Origin: Cellulomonas fengjieae
GTDB taxonomy: Bacteria; Actinomycetota; Actinomycetes; Actinomycetales; Cellulomonadaceae
DNA: 64,000 nt
NCBI RefSeq assembly: GCF_018388465.1
Contig: NZ_CP074404.1
Coordinates: 992,001 to 1,056,000, forward strand
Direction of reading: 5' to 3'
Shown: positions 25,619-34,647 of the stretch, piece after piece
Layout: each line of letters opens with the position of its first letter
Numbering within the stretch: position 1 is the first letter of the stretch
Translations under genes and position numbers: made by a program
The notes under the pieces: model-generated
The model's database searches: none
Told to the model about the DNA's origin: nothing
Seen by the model: the letters and a program-made list of their open reading frames with translations, nothing else

Positions 25619-26707
25619 GTGAGTCAGCCGACGCAGTCCGTCATCCCGTTCCTGCACGCCCTCGCGAGCACGGGCGGCTCCGACCTGCACTGCAAGGTCG
25701 GCTCCGCGCCACGGGTCCGCGTCGACGGCCGACTACGCAAGCTGCAGGTCCCGGACCTCAAGCCCGCGGATACCGAGCGCATGCTCGAGGAGGTCCTCCC
25801 CGACGAGCTCGTGGAGCCGTTCCGCCAGAACCACGAGGCCGACTTCGCGTTCTCCGTGTCCGGGGTGGGCCGGTTCCGCGTCAACGCCTACCAGGCGCGC
25901 GGCACGTACGGCCTGGTCTTCCGTCGGGTCGCGGTCGGCGCCCAGTCGCTGGCCGAGCTCGCGCTCCCGGAGGTCATCGGCGAGCTGGCCCTGGAGCCGC
26001 GCGGTCTGGTGCTCGTGACGGGTCCCACCGGCTCGGGCAAGACCACGACGCTGGCCTCGATGCTGGACCTCGTCAACACGCTGCGCGAGGTCAACATCGT
26101 GACGATCGAGGACCCGATCGAGATCCTGCACCAGGACAAGAAGTCGATCGTCTCCCAGCGCGAGGTGCGCCAGGACACCGCCGACTTCACGGTCGCCCTG
26201 CGGGCCGCGATGCGGCAGGACCCCGACGTGATCCTGGTCGGCGAGATGCGCGACGTGGAGACCGTCCGGGCGGCCCTGTCCGCGGCCGAGACCGGCCACC
26301 TCGTGCTGTCCACGCTGCACACGATCGACGCGGCGGAGAGCATCAACCGGATCATCGACTTCTTCCCGCCGCACGAGCAGAAGCAGGTCCGCATCGCGCT
26401 GGCCCAGACCTTGCGCGGCATCGTGTCCCAGCGCCTCGTCCGGCTCGCCGACGGCACCGGCCGCCGCCCTGCCGTCGAGGTCATGGTCAACACGGGCCGC
26501 ACCCGGGACGCGATCCTGGAGCCGGCCGACTCGCCGCCGCTGATCGACCTGATCCGGGAGGGGGACTTCTACAAGATGCAGACGTTCGACCAGCACCTGT
26601 TCGAGCTGGTCCGGGACGACGTCATCACCTACGAGGAGGCGCTCGCCGTCTCCACCAGCCCGCACGACCTCACGGTCGACCTGCGGCAGGCGGGCCTGGT
26701 GTCCTGA
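25619..26707 (+). CDS. pilT: PilT/PilU-type twitching motility ATPase, orphan
   Basis: A 362-residue hexameric secretion-type ATPase that retracts type IV pili in other bacteria. Walker A is VTGPTGSGKTTTLASMLD, the Asp box is IEDPIEIL, Walker B is VILVGEMRDVETVRAALSAAETGHLVLSTLHT with the His box, and AIRE-like residues end in TLRGIVSQRLVRL. Full length for PilT. The GTG at 25619 starts SQPTQSVIPFLHALAS. No pilB, pilC or pilin genes flank it, and the tad cluster 16 kb away has its own TadA. Function without a pilus partner is open. Confidence 0.9.
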   Translation: MSQPTQSVIPFLHALASTGGSDLHCKVGSAPRVRVDGRLRKLQVPDLKPADTERMLEEVLPDELVEPFRQNHEADFAFSVSGVGRFRVNAYQARGTYGLVFRRVAVGAQSLAELALPEVIGELALEPRGLVLVTGPTGSGKTTTLASMLDLVNTLREVNIVTIEDPIEILHQDKKSIVSQREVRQDTADFTVALRAAMRQDPDVILVGEMRDVETVRAALSAAETGHLVLSTLHTIDAAESINRIIDFFPPHEQKQVRIALAQTLRGIVSQRLVRLADGTGRRPAVEVMVNTGRTRDAILEPADSPPLIDLIREGDFYKMQTFDQHLFELVRDDVITYEEALAVSTSPHDLTVDLRQAGLVS

Positions 26708-26720
26708 CGCTCGGCGCCCG

Positions 26721-26748
26721 GCCCGCGACCCTCCGTCGCTGCGCGGGC
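26721..26748. terminator. Possible terminator hairpin between convergent genes
   Basis: GCCCGCG (26721-26727) can pair with CGCGGGC (26742-26748) across a 14-base loop, between pilT and the SGNH-like gene. The loop is long, so confidence is limited. Confidence 0.35.
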
Positions 26749-26750
26749 GG

Positions 26751-27347
26751 TCAGGAGTCGTCGGGCAGGCCGAGCCAGGTGTGCCACCCGGTGTGCAGCA
26801 CCAGCCAGGCCATCAGCCCGTAGCCCGCCTGGCCGGGCAGGACGCCGTCGCCGGCGGCGAGGTCGCCCAGCCACTGGTCGTGGGCGGCCAGTGGCGTGTA
26901 GGTGTCCACGAACGGCACCCGGCGACGGGTCGCGACGTCCGCGAACGCGGCGGACAGGTCGGCCAGCGTGTCGGCGTCGGCCGTGCCGCCGGGCGGAGGG
27001 CCGACCACGAACGTGGGGATCCGGCGCTGCTCGGCGACGTCGAGGATGTTGGCCAGGTTGAGCCGGCTACGGGCCAGGGACAGACCGGCGGCGACGTCGG
27101 CGCGACCCAGCGCGACGACGAGGCGGTTGTCGGCCTCGGGGGACAGGCGGCGCGAGACCTCGTCGTCCCACCGTGCGCCCAGCGCGGTGGTGGTCTCGCC
27201 CGGCACGGCGAGCGTCAGGACGGTCAACGGGTCCGGCGTCGGTGTCCGGGCGGCCACGCGGCCCACCCAGCCGAGCGCCTTGGGGTCGCCTGCGCCGGCC
27301 ACGAGCTCGTCGCCGACCACCGCCAGCCGCAGCGGCAGCTCTCCCAC
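26751..27347 (-). CDS. SGNH/GDSL hydrolase-like protein lacking the usual catalytic residues
   Basis: A 198-residue protein of the SGNH fold. Block I, normally GDSxxxG, reads VVGDELVAGAGD, so the nucleophilic serine is replaced by glutamate. Block III is present as LVVALGRADV. The final block, normally DxxHPxxxGY, reads GDGVLPGQAGYGLMAW, so the catalytic histidine is a leucine. The protein is therefore probably not a standard esterase. I chose GTG 27347 because GAGAGG lies eight bases upstream; a start at 27380 is less supported. It converges with pilT. Confidence 0.75.
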   Translation of the reverse strand: MGELPLRLAVVGDELVAGAGDPKALGWVGRVAARTPTPDPLTVLTLAVPGETTTALGARWDDEVSRRLSPEADNRLVVALGRADVAAGLSLARSRLNLANILDVAEQRRIPTFVVGPPPGGTADADTLADLSAAFADVATRRRVPFVDTYTPLAAHDQWLGDLAAGDGVLPGQAGYGLMAWLVLHTGWHTWLGLPDDS

Positions 27348-27483
27348 GTGTGTCACCTCTCGCCGTCCGACCCGTCCCACGACGGCCGTCGCGGGACAGT
27401 CTCTCAGGAGGTGCGGGCGACCGCGGGCTCATCGGCGGGCCTGTCGGCTCGCCGGGCGTGCGTGCGACGGCGGGGGCGGCGGG

Positions 27484-27654
27484 TCAGGCGCTGCCGAAGG
27501 GGCGGCTGGGCAGGTTCGAGACGGAGTCGGACCAGTCGAGGTGGGACGCGGGCGGTCGTGCGGTGCCCAGGCCGTCGCGGCGCACCGTGACGACCAGACG
27601 GGCGACCAGCCACGCCGCGGTGGCGAGTGCGAGGACGATCCAGAAGGTGGTCAT
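27484..27654 (-). CDS. Small single-pass membrane protein, unknown
   Basis: A 56-residue protein with one N-terminal helix (FWIVLALATAAWLVARLVV) and a polar tail ending SNLPSRPFGSA. I recognise no family, though short proteins of this shape are common in Micrococcales. ATG at 27654. It is divergent from the DJ-1/AraC regulator gene, with the palindrome at 27683 and the TTGACA promoter between them, so expression may be linked to that regulator. It precedes the SGNH-like gene on the same strand by 136 bases. Confidence 0.55.
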   Translation of the reverse strand: MTTFWIVLALATAAWLVARLVVTVRRDGLGTARPPASHLDWSDSVSNLPSRPFGSA

Positions 27655-27682
27655 GGCAGAAAGTCTGCGACCCACAAGAAGA

Positions 27683-27696
27683 TGCCACGAGTGGCA
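27683..27696. promoter_or_regulatory. TGCCAC-GA-GTGGCA palindrome, putative operator
   Basis: A perfect 6-bp inverted repeat with a two-base centre lies between the small membrane gene and the DJ-1/AraC regulator, 17 bases upstream of the latter's -35. Its TGGC half-sites resemble those favoured by AdpA-like regulators; binding is inferred only. Confidence 0.4.
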
Positions 27697-27712
27697 GTAG
27701 TGACGGTGACCG

Positions 27713-27741
27713 TTGACATTCCGCCAAGCGCTCGGGATGCT
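27713..27741 (+). promoter_or_regulatory. Promoter of the DJ-1/AraC regulator (TTGACA-N17-GATGCT)
   Basis: TTGACA at 27713-27718, a 17-base spacer and GATGCT at 27736-27741 are followed by six bases and then the ATG at 27748. This is an unusually complete housekeeping promoter and implies a leaderless message. Confidence 0.65.
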
Positions 27742-27747
27742 GGCTCG

Positions 27748-28704
27748 ATGCTCCGTACCGTCGCGGCCATCGCCCTGCCCAACGTCGCACCGTTCGAGCT
27801 GGGTGTCGCCTGCGAGGTGTTCGGCATCGACCGGCGCGACACCGGCGGCCCCGTCTTCGACTTCACGGTCTGCGGCATCGAGCCGGGCGTCGTGCCGACG
27901 AAGGGCGCCGGCTACTCCGTGACGGTCGACCACGGGCTCGAGGCGACCAGGGACGTCGACCTGGTGATCGTCCCGGCGTACGGCGAGGCGGACTCCGCGC
28001 CCGAGCCGGTGCTCGAGGCCCTGCGGGACGCGCACGCCCGCGGCGCCTGGGTGCTGAGCATCTGCAGCGGCTCGTTCGCGCTCGGGTACGCGGGCCTCCT
28101 GGACGGCCGCCGGTGCACGACCCACTGGATGTACACCGACGAGCTGGCCCGGCGGTTCCCGCAGGCCCGGGTCAACCCCGCCGTCCTCTACGTCGACGAC
28201 GACCGAGTGATCACGAGCGCCGGCACGGCGGCCGGCATCGACGCGTGCCTGCACCTCGTCCGTCGCGAGCTCGGTGCCGCTGCGGCGTCGGCCGTCGCGC
28301 GCCGGATGGTCGTGCCCCCGCACCGCGACGGCGGCCAGGCCCAGTTCGTCGACACCCCGCTGCCGTGCGACGCGGACACCCTGGCCCCCCTGCTCGCCTG
28401 GATGGTGGAGAACCTCGAGGAGGAGCTGAGCGTGCCGGAGCTCGCCGCGCGGGCGTTCGTGTCCGAGCGGACGTTCGCCCGCCGGTTCCGCGCCGAGACC
28501 GGCACGACGCCCGCGGCGTGGGTGACCCGGCAGCGCGTGGCCCGCGCCCAGGAGATGCTCGAGCGGTCCGACGCGGGCATCGAGGAGATCGCGCGGCTGT
28601 GCGGCTTCGGCACCGCGGCGGTGCTGCGCCACCACTTCGCACGCACGCTCGGCACCAGCCCGCAGGCGTACCGGCGCGCCTTCGCCCCCGCCCCCGTCTC
28701 CTGA
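27748..28704 (+). CDS. GlxA/AdpA-like transcriptional regulator (DJ-1/PfpI plus AraC)
   Basis: A 318-residue regulator. Residues 1-190 form a DJ-1/PfpI-like domain with the elbow cysteine in WVLSICSGSFALGYAG. Residues 220-318 form a double helix-turn-helix AraC domain: LSVPELAARAFVSERTFARRF and IEEIARLCGFGTAAVLRHHF, ending GTSPQAYRRAF. The combination is that of GlxA and Streptomyces AdpA. Ligand and targets are unknown. The ATG at 27748 is fixed by the strong promoter six bases upstream. Confidence 0.92.
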   Translation: MLRTVAAIALPNVAPFELGVACEVFGIDRRDTGGPVFDFTVCGIEPGVVPTKGAGYSVTVDHGLEATRDVDLVIVPAYGEADSAPEPVLEALRDAHARGAWVLSICSGSFALGYAGLLDGRRCTTHWMYTDELARRFPQARVNPAVLYVDDDRVITSAGTAAGIDACLHLVRRELGAAAASAVARRMVVPPHRDGGQAQFVDTPLPCDADTLAPLLAWMVENLEEELSVPELAARAFVSERTFARRFRAETGTTPAAWVTRQRVARAQEMLERSDAGIEEIARLCGFGTAAVLRHHFARTLGTSPQAYRRAFAPAPVS

Positions 28705-28709
28705 CACGG

Positions 28710-28743
28710 CGAGAGCCGCACCCCGGGCGGGATGCGGCTCTCG
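28710..28743. terminator. Terminator hairpin between the AraC regulator and kgd
   Basis: An 11-bp stem, CGAGAGCCGCA (28710-28720) with its complement at 28733-28743, and a 12-base GC-rich loop. It serves convergent genes on both strands. Confidence 0.75.
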
Positions 28744-28752
28744 ACGGGTGGC

Positions 28753-31700
28753 TCAGCGCGCGAACGCCGCCTCGATGAGCGTGGCCTGCTGGGCCTGGTG
28801 CTTCTTGGCGGACCCGGCGGCCGGCGAGGCCGACTCCTTGCGGGAGACCACCCGCAGCGTGCGGTCCAGCAGCTGCGGCAGGTGCATGGACAGGAACGTC
28901 CACGGACCCTGGTTGCCCGGCTCGTCCTGCACCCACACCAGCTCCGCACCGTCGAACGGGGCGACCGCGGCGCGCACGGCCTCCTCGTCGAGTGGGTACA
29001 GCTGCTCGAACCGGACGATCGCCGTCTGCTCGTCGCCGGTCTTGACGCGGTGCGCCAGCAGGTCCCAGTAGACCTTGCCGGAGCACAGCAGCACACGGGT
29101 GACCTGGTCGGCCTTGGGGGCGGCCAGCTCGTCGCCGATGACCGTGCGGAACGTGCCCGAGGTGAAGTCCTCCACCGGGGACGACGCCGACTTCAGGCGC
29201 AGCATCGACTTCGGCGTGAAGACCACCAGCGGGCGACGCGGCCGGTCGTAGGCCTGGCGACGCAGCAGGTGGAAGTGCGACGCCGGGGTCGACGGCTGCG
29301 CGATCGTCATGTTGTCCTCGGCCGCGAGCTGCAGGAACCGCTCGATGCGTGCGGACGAGTGGTCCGGTCCCTGCCCCTCGTAGCCGTGGGGGAGCAGCAG
29401 CACGACGGACGAGCGCTGCGCCCACTTCTGCTCGGCGGACGAGATGAACTCGTCGATGATCGTCTGGGCGCCGTTGACGAAGTCGCCGAACTGCGCCTCC
29501 CACAGCACCAGGGCGTCCGGGCGCTCGACCGAGTACCCGTACTCGAACCCGAGGGCCGCGTACTCGGACAGCGACGAGTCGTACACCCAGAACTTGGCCT
29601 GGTCGGCCGACAGGTACAGCAGGGGGGTCCACTCGGCACCGGTCTCGCGGTCGTGCATGACCGCGTGCCGCTGCACGAACGTGCCGCGCCGGGAGTCCTG
29701 CCCGGCGAGGCGCACGGGAGTGCCCTCGACCAGGAGCGACCCGAACGCGAGCAGCTCGCCGAAGCCCCAGTCGATGCCGCCCTCGCGGGACATCGCCTCG
29801 CGCTTGGCCAGCAGCTGCGCCAGCTTGGGGTGGACCGTGAAGCCCTCCGGCGGTCGCACGTGCGCGCGGCCGATGCGCTCGAGCGTGCCGGCGTCGACCG
29901 CGGTCTTCCAGCCCACCATCATCCCGGCGTCCTCGAGCTGCGACTCCGGCCGCTCGAGGCCCTTGACGGCCTCGGCCTCCGGCGGAGCCGGGACGTAGCC
30001 GTCCTCGCGCGTCTCCGCGAACACCCGCTCCAGCTGCTGCTGGTAGTCCTGGAGCGCCTGCTCGGCCTCCTCGATCGTGATGTCGCCGCGCGCCACCAGC
30101 GTCTCGGTGTAGAGCTTGCGCACCGAGCGCTTGGCCTCGATCAGGTTGTACATGAGCGGCTGCGTCATCGAGGGGTCGTCGCCCTCGTTGTGACCGCGGC
30201 GGCGGTAGCAGACCATGTCGATGATGACGTCGCGGTCGAACTGCTCGCGGTACTCGAACGCTAGCGCCGCGACCCGCACGCACGCCTCCGGGTCGTCCCC
30301 GTTGACGTGGAAGATCGGCACCTGAAGACCCTTGGCCACGTCGGTCGCGTACTGCGAGGAGCGCGACGAGGAGGGGCCGGTGGTGAAGCCGACCTGGTTG
30401 TTGATGATCAGGTGGATCGTGCCGCCGGTGCGGTACCCGCGCAGCTGCGCCAGGTTCAGCGTCTCGAACACCACGCCCTGGCCGGCGAACGCGGCGTCAC
30501 CGTGGATGAGGATCGGCAGGACGGAGAACCCGTCGCCACCGAGGTCGATGCGGTCCTGCTTGGCGCGCACGATGCCCTCGAGCACCGGGTCGACCGCCTC
30601 GAGGTGCGACGGGTTGGCGGCCAGGTACACGGCCGTCGTCGCGCCGGACTCCGCGGTGAAGGTGCCCTCGGTGCCCAGGTGGTACTTGACGTCGCCCGAG
30701 CCCTGCACCGACTTGGGGTCCTGGTTGCCCTCGAACTCGCGGAAGATCTGCGCGTAGGACTTGCCCGCGATGTTGGCCAGGATGTTCAGCCGGCCACGGT
30801 GGGCCATGCCGATGCCGACCTCGTCGAGCCCGTTGTCGGCGGCCCGGGACAGGATCGCGTCGAGCAGCGGGATGACCGACTCGCCGCCCTCGAGCGAGAA
30901 CCGCTTCTGGCCGACGTACTTGGTCTGCAGGAAGGTCTCGAAGGCCTCCGCCGCGTTCAGCCGGCGCAGGATCCGCAGCTGCTCCTCGCGCGGCGTGCGG
31001 GCGAACCCGGCCTCCAGGCGCTCCTGGAGCCAGCGCCGCTGCCGCGGGTCCTGCAGGTGCATGTACTCGCTTCCCACCGTGCGGCAGTACGAGTCCCGCA
31101 GCAGGCCGAGCACCTCGCGCAGCTTGGCGCGGGGCTTGCCGCCGAAGCCGCCCGTCGGGAACGTGCGGTCGAGGTCCCACAGCGTGAGGCCGTGGGTCTG
31201 CACGTCCAGGTCGGGGTGCTTGCGCTGGCGGTAGGCCAGCGGGTCCGTGTCGGCCATGAGGTGGCCGCGCGAGCGGTAGGAGTGGATCAGCTCCGCGATC
31301 CGGGCCGGCTTGATCGCCTCGGCGTCGGGGTCTGCGGCCTCACGCACCCAGCGGACGGGCTCGTAGGGCACCCGCAGGGATGCGAAGACGCGGTCGTAGA
31401 AGCCGTCCTCGCCCAGCAGCTTGCGGGCGATGATGCGCAGGAGGTCGCCGGACTGCGCACCCTGGATGATCCGGTGGTCGTACGTCGAGGTCAGGGTCAG
31501 GACCTTGGAGATGCCCATCTTGTTCAGGGCGTCCTCGGACGTGCCCGCGAACTCCGCGGGGTAGTCCATGGCACCGACGCCGATGATCGTGCCCTGGGCC
31601 TGCATGAGACGCGGCACCGAGTGGACCGTGCCGATGGTGCCCGGGTTGGTCAGCGAGATCGTCGTGCCGGCGAAGTCCTCGACGGTGAGCTTGTTGCCGC

Positions 31701-32586
31701 GGGCGCGCCGCACGACGTCCTCGTACGCGGACCAGAACCCGGCGAAGTCGAGCGTCTCGCACTTCTTGATCGACGGGACCAGCAGCTGGCGCGTGCCGTC
31801 CGGCTTGGCCAGGTCGATCGCGATGCCGAGGTTGACGTGCGCGGGCGTCAGGACGCTCGGCTTGTCGTCGACGACCGTGTAGGAGGTGTTCATCGCCGGC
31901 ATGTCTGCCAGCGCCTCGACCAGCGCGAAGCCGATGAGGTGCGTGAACGAGATCTTGCCACCGCGGCCGCGGGCCAGGTGGTTGTTGATGACGATGCGGT
32001 TGTCGACCATGAGCTTGGCCGGCACCGCGCGCACCGATGTCGCCGTGGGGACCTCCAGCGAGGCCTCCATGTTGGTCACGACGCGCGCGGCCGGGCCGCG
32101 CAGCTTCTGGACGTCGTCCGTCGTCTCGGCCTCGTCGACCGCGGAGGCGCGCTGGGCGACCTGCGCGTACGGGGCGGTGGCCGGCTGGGCGGTCGCGATG
32201 GGGGCCGTGAGGGCGGCGGGCTCGACCTCGGGCGCCGCGGGGGTCGGCGGCGCCGTCTCCTTCGCCACCGGGGCGGCGGGTGCCGGGGCAGCTGGTGCCG
32301 GGGCGGCAGGTGCCGGGGCGGCAGGTGCCTCGACCGCAGGGGCCTGCTTCGCAGGCGCCGGCGCGACCGGCGTGCCGTTCGCCGGGGCCTTCGTGGGAGC
32401 CGATGCCTTCGGGGACGAGGCGCCGTTCGTGAGCCCCTCCTCGGGCTTGTAGCCCTCGAAGAAGTCCCACCACGCCGGGTCGACCGAGTTCTTGTCCTCC
32501 TGGTACTGCTCGAACAGCTCGTCGACGAGCCACTCGTTGGCGCCGAACACGGCTCGTGTCGAGTCAGGATCCGCCATCTGGGTCAC
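28753..32586 (-). CDS. kgd: Multifunctional 2-oxoglutarate dehydrogenase E1/decarboxylase with fused acyltransferase domain
   Basis: A protein of about 1277 residues like mycobacterial Kgd, linking E2-like and E1 activities of the TCA cycle. The N-terminus [15 protein letters not shown] is the E1 helix, followed by an Ala/Pro-rich linker (about 50-125). An acyltransferase domain ends in [20 protein letters not shown]; the thiamine-diphosphate domain contains [28 protein letters not shown] and [13 protein letters not shown]. The GTG at 32586 ([10 protein letters not shown]) is my choice. Frames further upstream to 32664 would begin before the likely transcription start. No lipoyl domain is present. 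Confidence 0.93.
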   Translation of the reverse strand: MTQMADPDSTRAVFGANEWLVDELFEQYQEDKNSVDPAWWDFFEGYKPEEGLTNGASSPKASAPTKAPANGTPVAPAPAKQAPAVEAPAAPAPAAPAPAAPAPAAPVAKETAPPTPAAPEVEPAALTAPIATAQPATAPYAQVAQRASAVDEAETTDDVQKLRGPAARVVTNMEASLEVPTATSVRAVPAKLMVDNRIVINNHLARGRGGKISFTHLIGFALVEALADMPAMNTSYTVVDDKPSVLTPAHVNLGIAIDLAKPDGTRQLLVPSIKKCETLDFAGFWSAYEDVVRRARGNKLTVEDFAGTTISLTNPGTIGTVHSVPRLMQAQGTIIGVGAMDYPAEFAGTSEDALNKMGISKVLTLTSTYDHRIIQGAQSGDLLRIIARKLLGEDGFYDRVFASLRVPYEPVRWVREAADPDAEAIKPARIAELIHSYRSRGHLMADTDPLAYRQRKHPDLDVQTHGLTLWDLDRTFPTGGFGGKPRAKLREVLGLLRDSYCRTVGSEYMHLQDPRQRRWLQERLEAGFARTPREEQLRILRRLNAAEAFETFLQTKYVGQKRFSLEGGESVIPLLDAILSRAADNGLDEVGIGMAHRGRLNILANIAGKSYAQIFREFEGNQDPKSVQGSGDVKYHLGTEGTFTAESGATTAVYLAANPSHLEAVDPVLEGIVRAKQDRIDLGGDGFSVLPILIHGDAAFAGQGVVFETLNLAQLRGYRTGGTIHLIINNQVGFTTGPSSSRSSQYATDVAKGLQVPIFHVNGDDPEACVRVAALAFEYREQFDRDVIIDMVCYRRRGHNEGDDPSMTQPLMYNLIEAKRSVRKLYTETLVARGDITIEEAEQALQDYQQQLERVFAETREDGYVPAPPEAEAVKGLERPESQLEDAGMMVGWKTAVDAGTLERIGRAHVRPPEGFTVHPKLAQLLAKREAMSREGGIDWGFGELLAFGSLLVEGTPVRLAGQDSRRGTFVQRHAVMHDRETGAEWTPLLYLSADQAKFWVYDSSLSEYAALGFEYGYSVERPDALVLWEAQFGDFVNGAQTIIDEFISSAEQKWAQRSSVVLLLPHGYEGQGPDHSSARIERFLQLAAEDNMTIAQPSTPASHFHLLRRQAYDRPRRPLVVFTPKSMLRLKSASSPVEDFTSGTFRTVIGDELAAPKADQVTRVLLCSGKVYWDLLAHRVKTGDEQTAIVRFEQLYPLDEEAVRAAVAPFDGAELVWVQDEPGNQGPWTFLSMHLPQLLDRTLRVVSRKESASPAAGSAKKHQAQQATLIEAAFAR
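32270..32329 (-). repeat. Four 15-bp tandem repeats in the kgd linker
   Basis: Four near-identical 15-bp units (32270-32284, 32285-32299, 32300-32314, 32315-32329) encode repeated APAAP in the flexible linker between the E1 N-terminal helix and the acyltransferase domain. Copy number is likely variable between strains. Confidence 0.85.
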
Positions 32587-32660
32587 GCTGGGATCGCCCA
32601 CTTCCGCTGCGGCTGGTGACCGCGTCTCTGCTAGTCCGACTGCTACTTCTGTTGATGACA

Positions 32661-32666
32661 ACACTA
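32661..32666 (-). promoter_or_regulatory. Possible -10 element of kgd (TAGTGT)
   Basis: TAGTGT on the minus strand would place the transcript start near 32653, about 67 bases before the GTG at 32586. The 266-base gap upstream of kgd holds no gene I can support. Confidence 0.35.
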
Positions 32667-32852
32667 CGGCCTCAGGCCACCGCAGCCGCGCTCAGGAGCC
32701 CTCTGCGGGGCAGATCGACGGTCGCGTTCACCTCGTTGGCACACCCGGGTCAACGCGCGGCAACGGGCCAGTTCGGCACCCCTCAAGACGAGGTCGGCAC
32801 TACCCCTGCGAGGTCATGGTTGTGCTGGCAGCCCGGCGGGCCGCCGCGGGGC

Positions 32853-33665
32853 TCAGGTGATGTCGCGCCGGAAGGTCGTCACGCGCCCGATGGCCGCAAG
32901 GCCGAGCCCGTACGCGAGCAGCACCAGGGCGCCCTGCCACCACTCCAGCACGGCCATGAGCCCGCTCTCCGAGAAGAAGCTGCCGCCCGAGACGGCCTCG
33001 CCCGCCGCGCCCGGCAGGTACGCCGCGATGTCGGCGCCCCAGCCGGTCATGGAGAGCACGACCCGCAGCACCGGCTCGACGAACTGCGTGAACGCGAGGA
33101 CGACGACGATCACCGCCACCTGGTTGGTCAGGACCGACCCGAAGCCGACGCCGACGATCGCCCACAGGGCCAGGGCGAGCGCGGACAGGGCGATCGTGCG
33201 CCACGTCGAGGCCTGGTCGAGGAACGTCGGCTGGTCCAGCATGGTGAGCACCGCGGCACCGGCGCCGACGGAGGCGAGCGTCCCGACGACGCCGTACACG
33301 AGGCCCAGGGCCGCGGCCGCGACCAGCTTGGCGGAGACCAGGATCGTGCGGCGCGGCTCGGCCAGCAGGGTCGGCGTGATCGTCTGGTGCCGGAACTCGG
33401 AGGCCACCGCGAGTGCGCCGACGAGCAGGGGGAAGACGTAGCCGAACGAGACCGCGATCGTGTAGACGGACCGCACCACGGAGTCGGGGGCCAGGGCCGC
33501 CGACTCCTCGCCGGTGCCCGTGGTGGTGGTCATCGCGCCCTGCGCGATGGCCCAGCCGAGCACGGCGGCCAGGAACGCCATGTAGACGGCCATGGCGATC
33601 AGGAGGATCCACCACAGGCGGGTGGTGACGAGCTTGCGGTACTCGGTGAGCAGGGCGGCGCGCAT
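32853..33665 (-). CDS. ABC-2 type transporter permease
   Basis: A 270-residue membrane protein with six hydrophobic helices. It starts MRAALLTEYRKLVTTRLWWILL, typical for ABC-2 permeases, and has ASEFRHQTITPTLLAEPRR, the usual cytoplasmic segment after helix 2. It shares one base with the upstream ATPase stop codon (TGATG). With that ATPase it forms an exporter of unknown substrate, often a drug, peptide or lipid. Confidence 0.9.
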   Translation of the reverse strand: MRAALLTEYRKLVTTRLWWILLIAMAVYMAFLAAVLGWAIAQGAMTTTTGTGEESAALAPDSVVRSVYTIAVSFGYVFPLLVGALAVASEFRHQTITPTLLAEPRRTILVSAKLVAAAALGLVYGVVGTLASVGAGAAVLTMLDQPTFLDQASTWRTIALSALALALWAIVGVGFGSVLTNQVAVIVVVLAFTQFVEPVLRVVLSMTGWGADIAAYLPGAAGEAVSGGSFFSESGLMAVLEWWQGALVLLAYGLGLAAIGRVTTFRRDIT

Positions 33666-34594
33666 CAGGCTGCCACCCCCGCGACCGGCGCCGAGCCGAC
33701 GGAGCCGACGAGCTGCAGGAAGAGCCCTTCCAGCCCGGGATCTCGGCTGGTCAGCTCGTGCAGCTCGACTCCCGCCGCGAACGCGGCGGCACCGACCGTA
33801 GCGGCGTCGACGTCCAGCAGGTCGGCAACCCGGGGGTCGGCGGCGGCCGAACGCGTCCAGCCCGCCCTCTCGACCAGCGCCGCCAGGGCGACGGCGTCCG
33901 GGGAGACGGCCCGCACGTGCACCCGGGCCATCCCGGCCAGCTCCGCCAGCGACGAGGCGTGCGCCAACCGGCCGCGCGCGATGATGACGACGTCATCGAC
34001 CGTCTGCTCGACCTCGGACAGCACGTGGCTCGAGACCAGCACCGTGCGGCCCTCGGCGGCCAGGGCGCGCAGGAAGCCGCGCAGCCAGCGGATGCCCTCA
34101 GGGTCGAGGCCGTTGGCGGGCTCGTCGAGCAGGAGGACCCGGGGGTCGCCCAGGAGCGTGGTGGCCAGCGCCAGGCGCTGGCGCATGCCGAGCGAGAACC
34201 CGCCGACCCGGCGGTTCGCCGCGGCGGACAGGCCGACGAGCTCGAGCACCTGGCCCGCGCGCGCGTCGGGGACGCCGGCCTGCGGGGTGAAGAGCCGCAG
34301 GTGGTCCAGCGCGGTGCGCCCGGGGTGGAAGCTGGCGGCCTCGAGCGCGGCGCCCACGGTCTGCAGCGGCTGGCGGATCTGGCCGTAGGACCGGCCGCCG
34401 ATCGTGGCGGCACCGGAGGTCGGCCGGACCAGGCCGAGCAGCATCCGCAGCGTGGTGGTCTTGCCGGCGCCGTTCGGTCCCAGGAAGCCCGTGACCCGGC
34501 CGGGGGAGACCTGGAACGAGAGGTCGTCCACCGCGCGGACCGGGCCGAACGACTTGGACAGGTGCTCGACGAGGATGGTGCCGTCGGTTGTCAT
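33665..34594 (-). CDS. ABC exporter ATP-binding protein
   Basis: A 309-residue ATPase of the CcmA/DrrA group. Walker A is LGPNGAGKTTTLRMLLG, the signature is FSLGMRQRLALATTLL, Walker B is VLLLDEPANGLDP, and a DrrA-like C-terminal extension (about 220-309) follows. ATG at 34594 is six bases after TAGGGT. The permease gene begins in its stop codon. Confidence 0.92.
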   Translation of the reverse strand: MTTDGTILVEHLSKSFGPVRAVDDLSFQVSPGRVTGFLGPNGAGKTTTLRMLLGLVRPTSGAATIGGRSYGQIRQPLQTVGAALEAASFHPGRTALDHLRLFTPQAGVPDARAGQVLELVGLSAAANRRVGGFSLGMRQRLALATTLLGDPRVLLLDEPANGLDPEGIRWLRGFLRALAAEGRTVLVSSHVLSEVEQTVDDVVIIARGRLAHASSLAELAGMARVHVRAVSPDAVALAALVERAGWTRSAAADPRVADLLDVDAATVGAAAFAAGVELHELTSRDPGLEGLFLQLVGSVGSAPVAGVAA

Positions 34595-34600
34595 GCGCCG

Positions 34601-34606
34601 ACCCTA
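34601..34606 (-). promoter_or_regulatory. Putative -10 element of the ABC exporter operon (TAGGGT)
   Basis: TAGGGT on the minus strand ends six bases before the ATPase ATG. Confidence 0.55.
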
Positions 34607-34647
34607 GTGTTCTATGGGTAGTAGAACAATTTTCACATGCGCAACGT

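Noticed and set aside
32270..32329. Tandem repeats as a possible CRISPR or mobile repeat
   Set aside because: The 15-bp units are in frame and encode an APAAP linker in kgd; there are no spacers.
30307..32619. 770-codon plus-strand frame opposite kgd
   Set aside because: Rich in Arg, Gly, Val and His with no motifs; it is the antisense shadow of a clearly recognised enzyme.
28753..32664. kgd start at 32664
   Set aside because: That codon lies within the likely -10 element, and the extra residues are not similar to the conserved N-terminus, which begins near the GTG at 32586.
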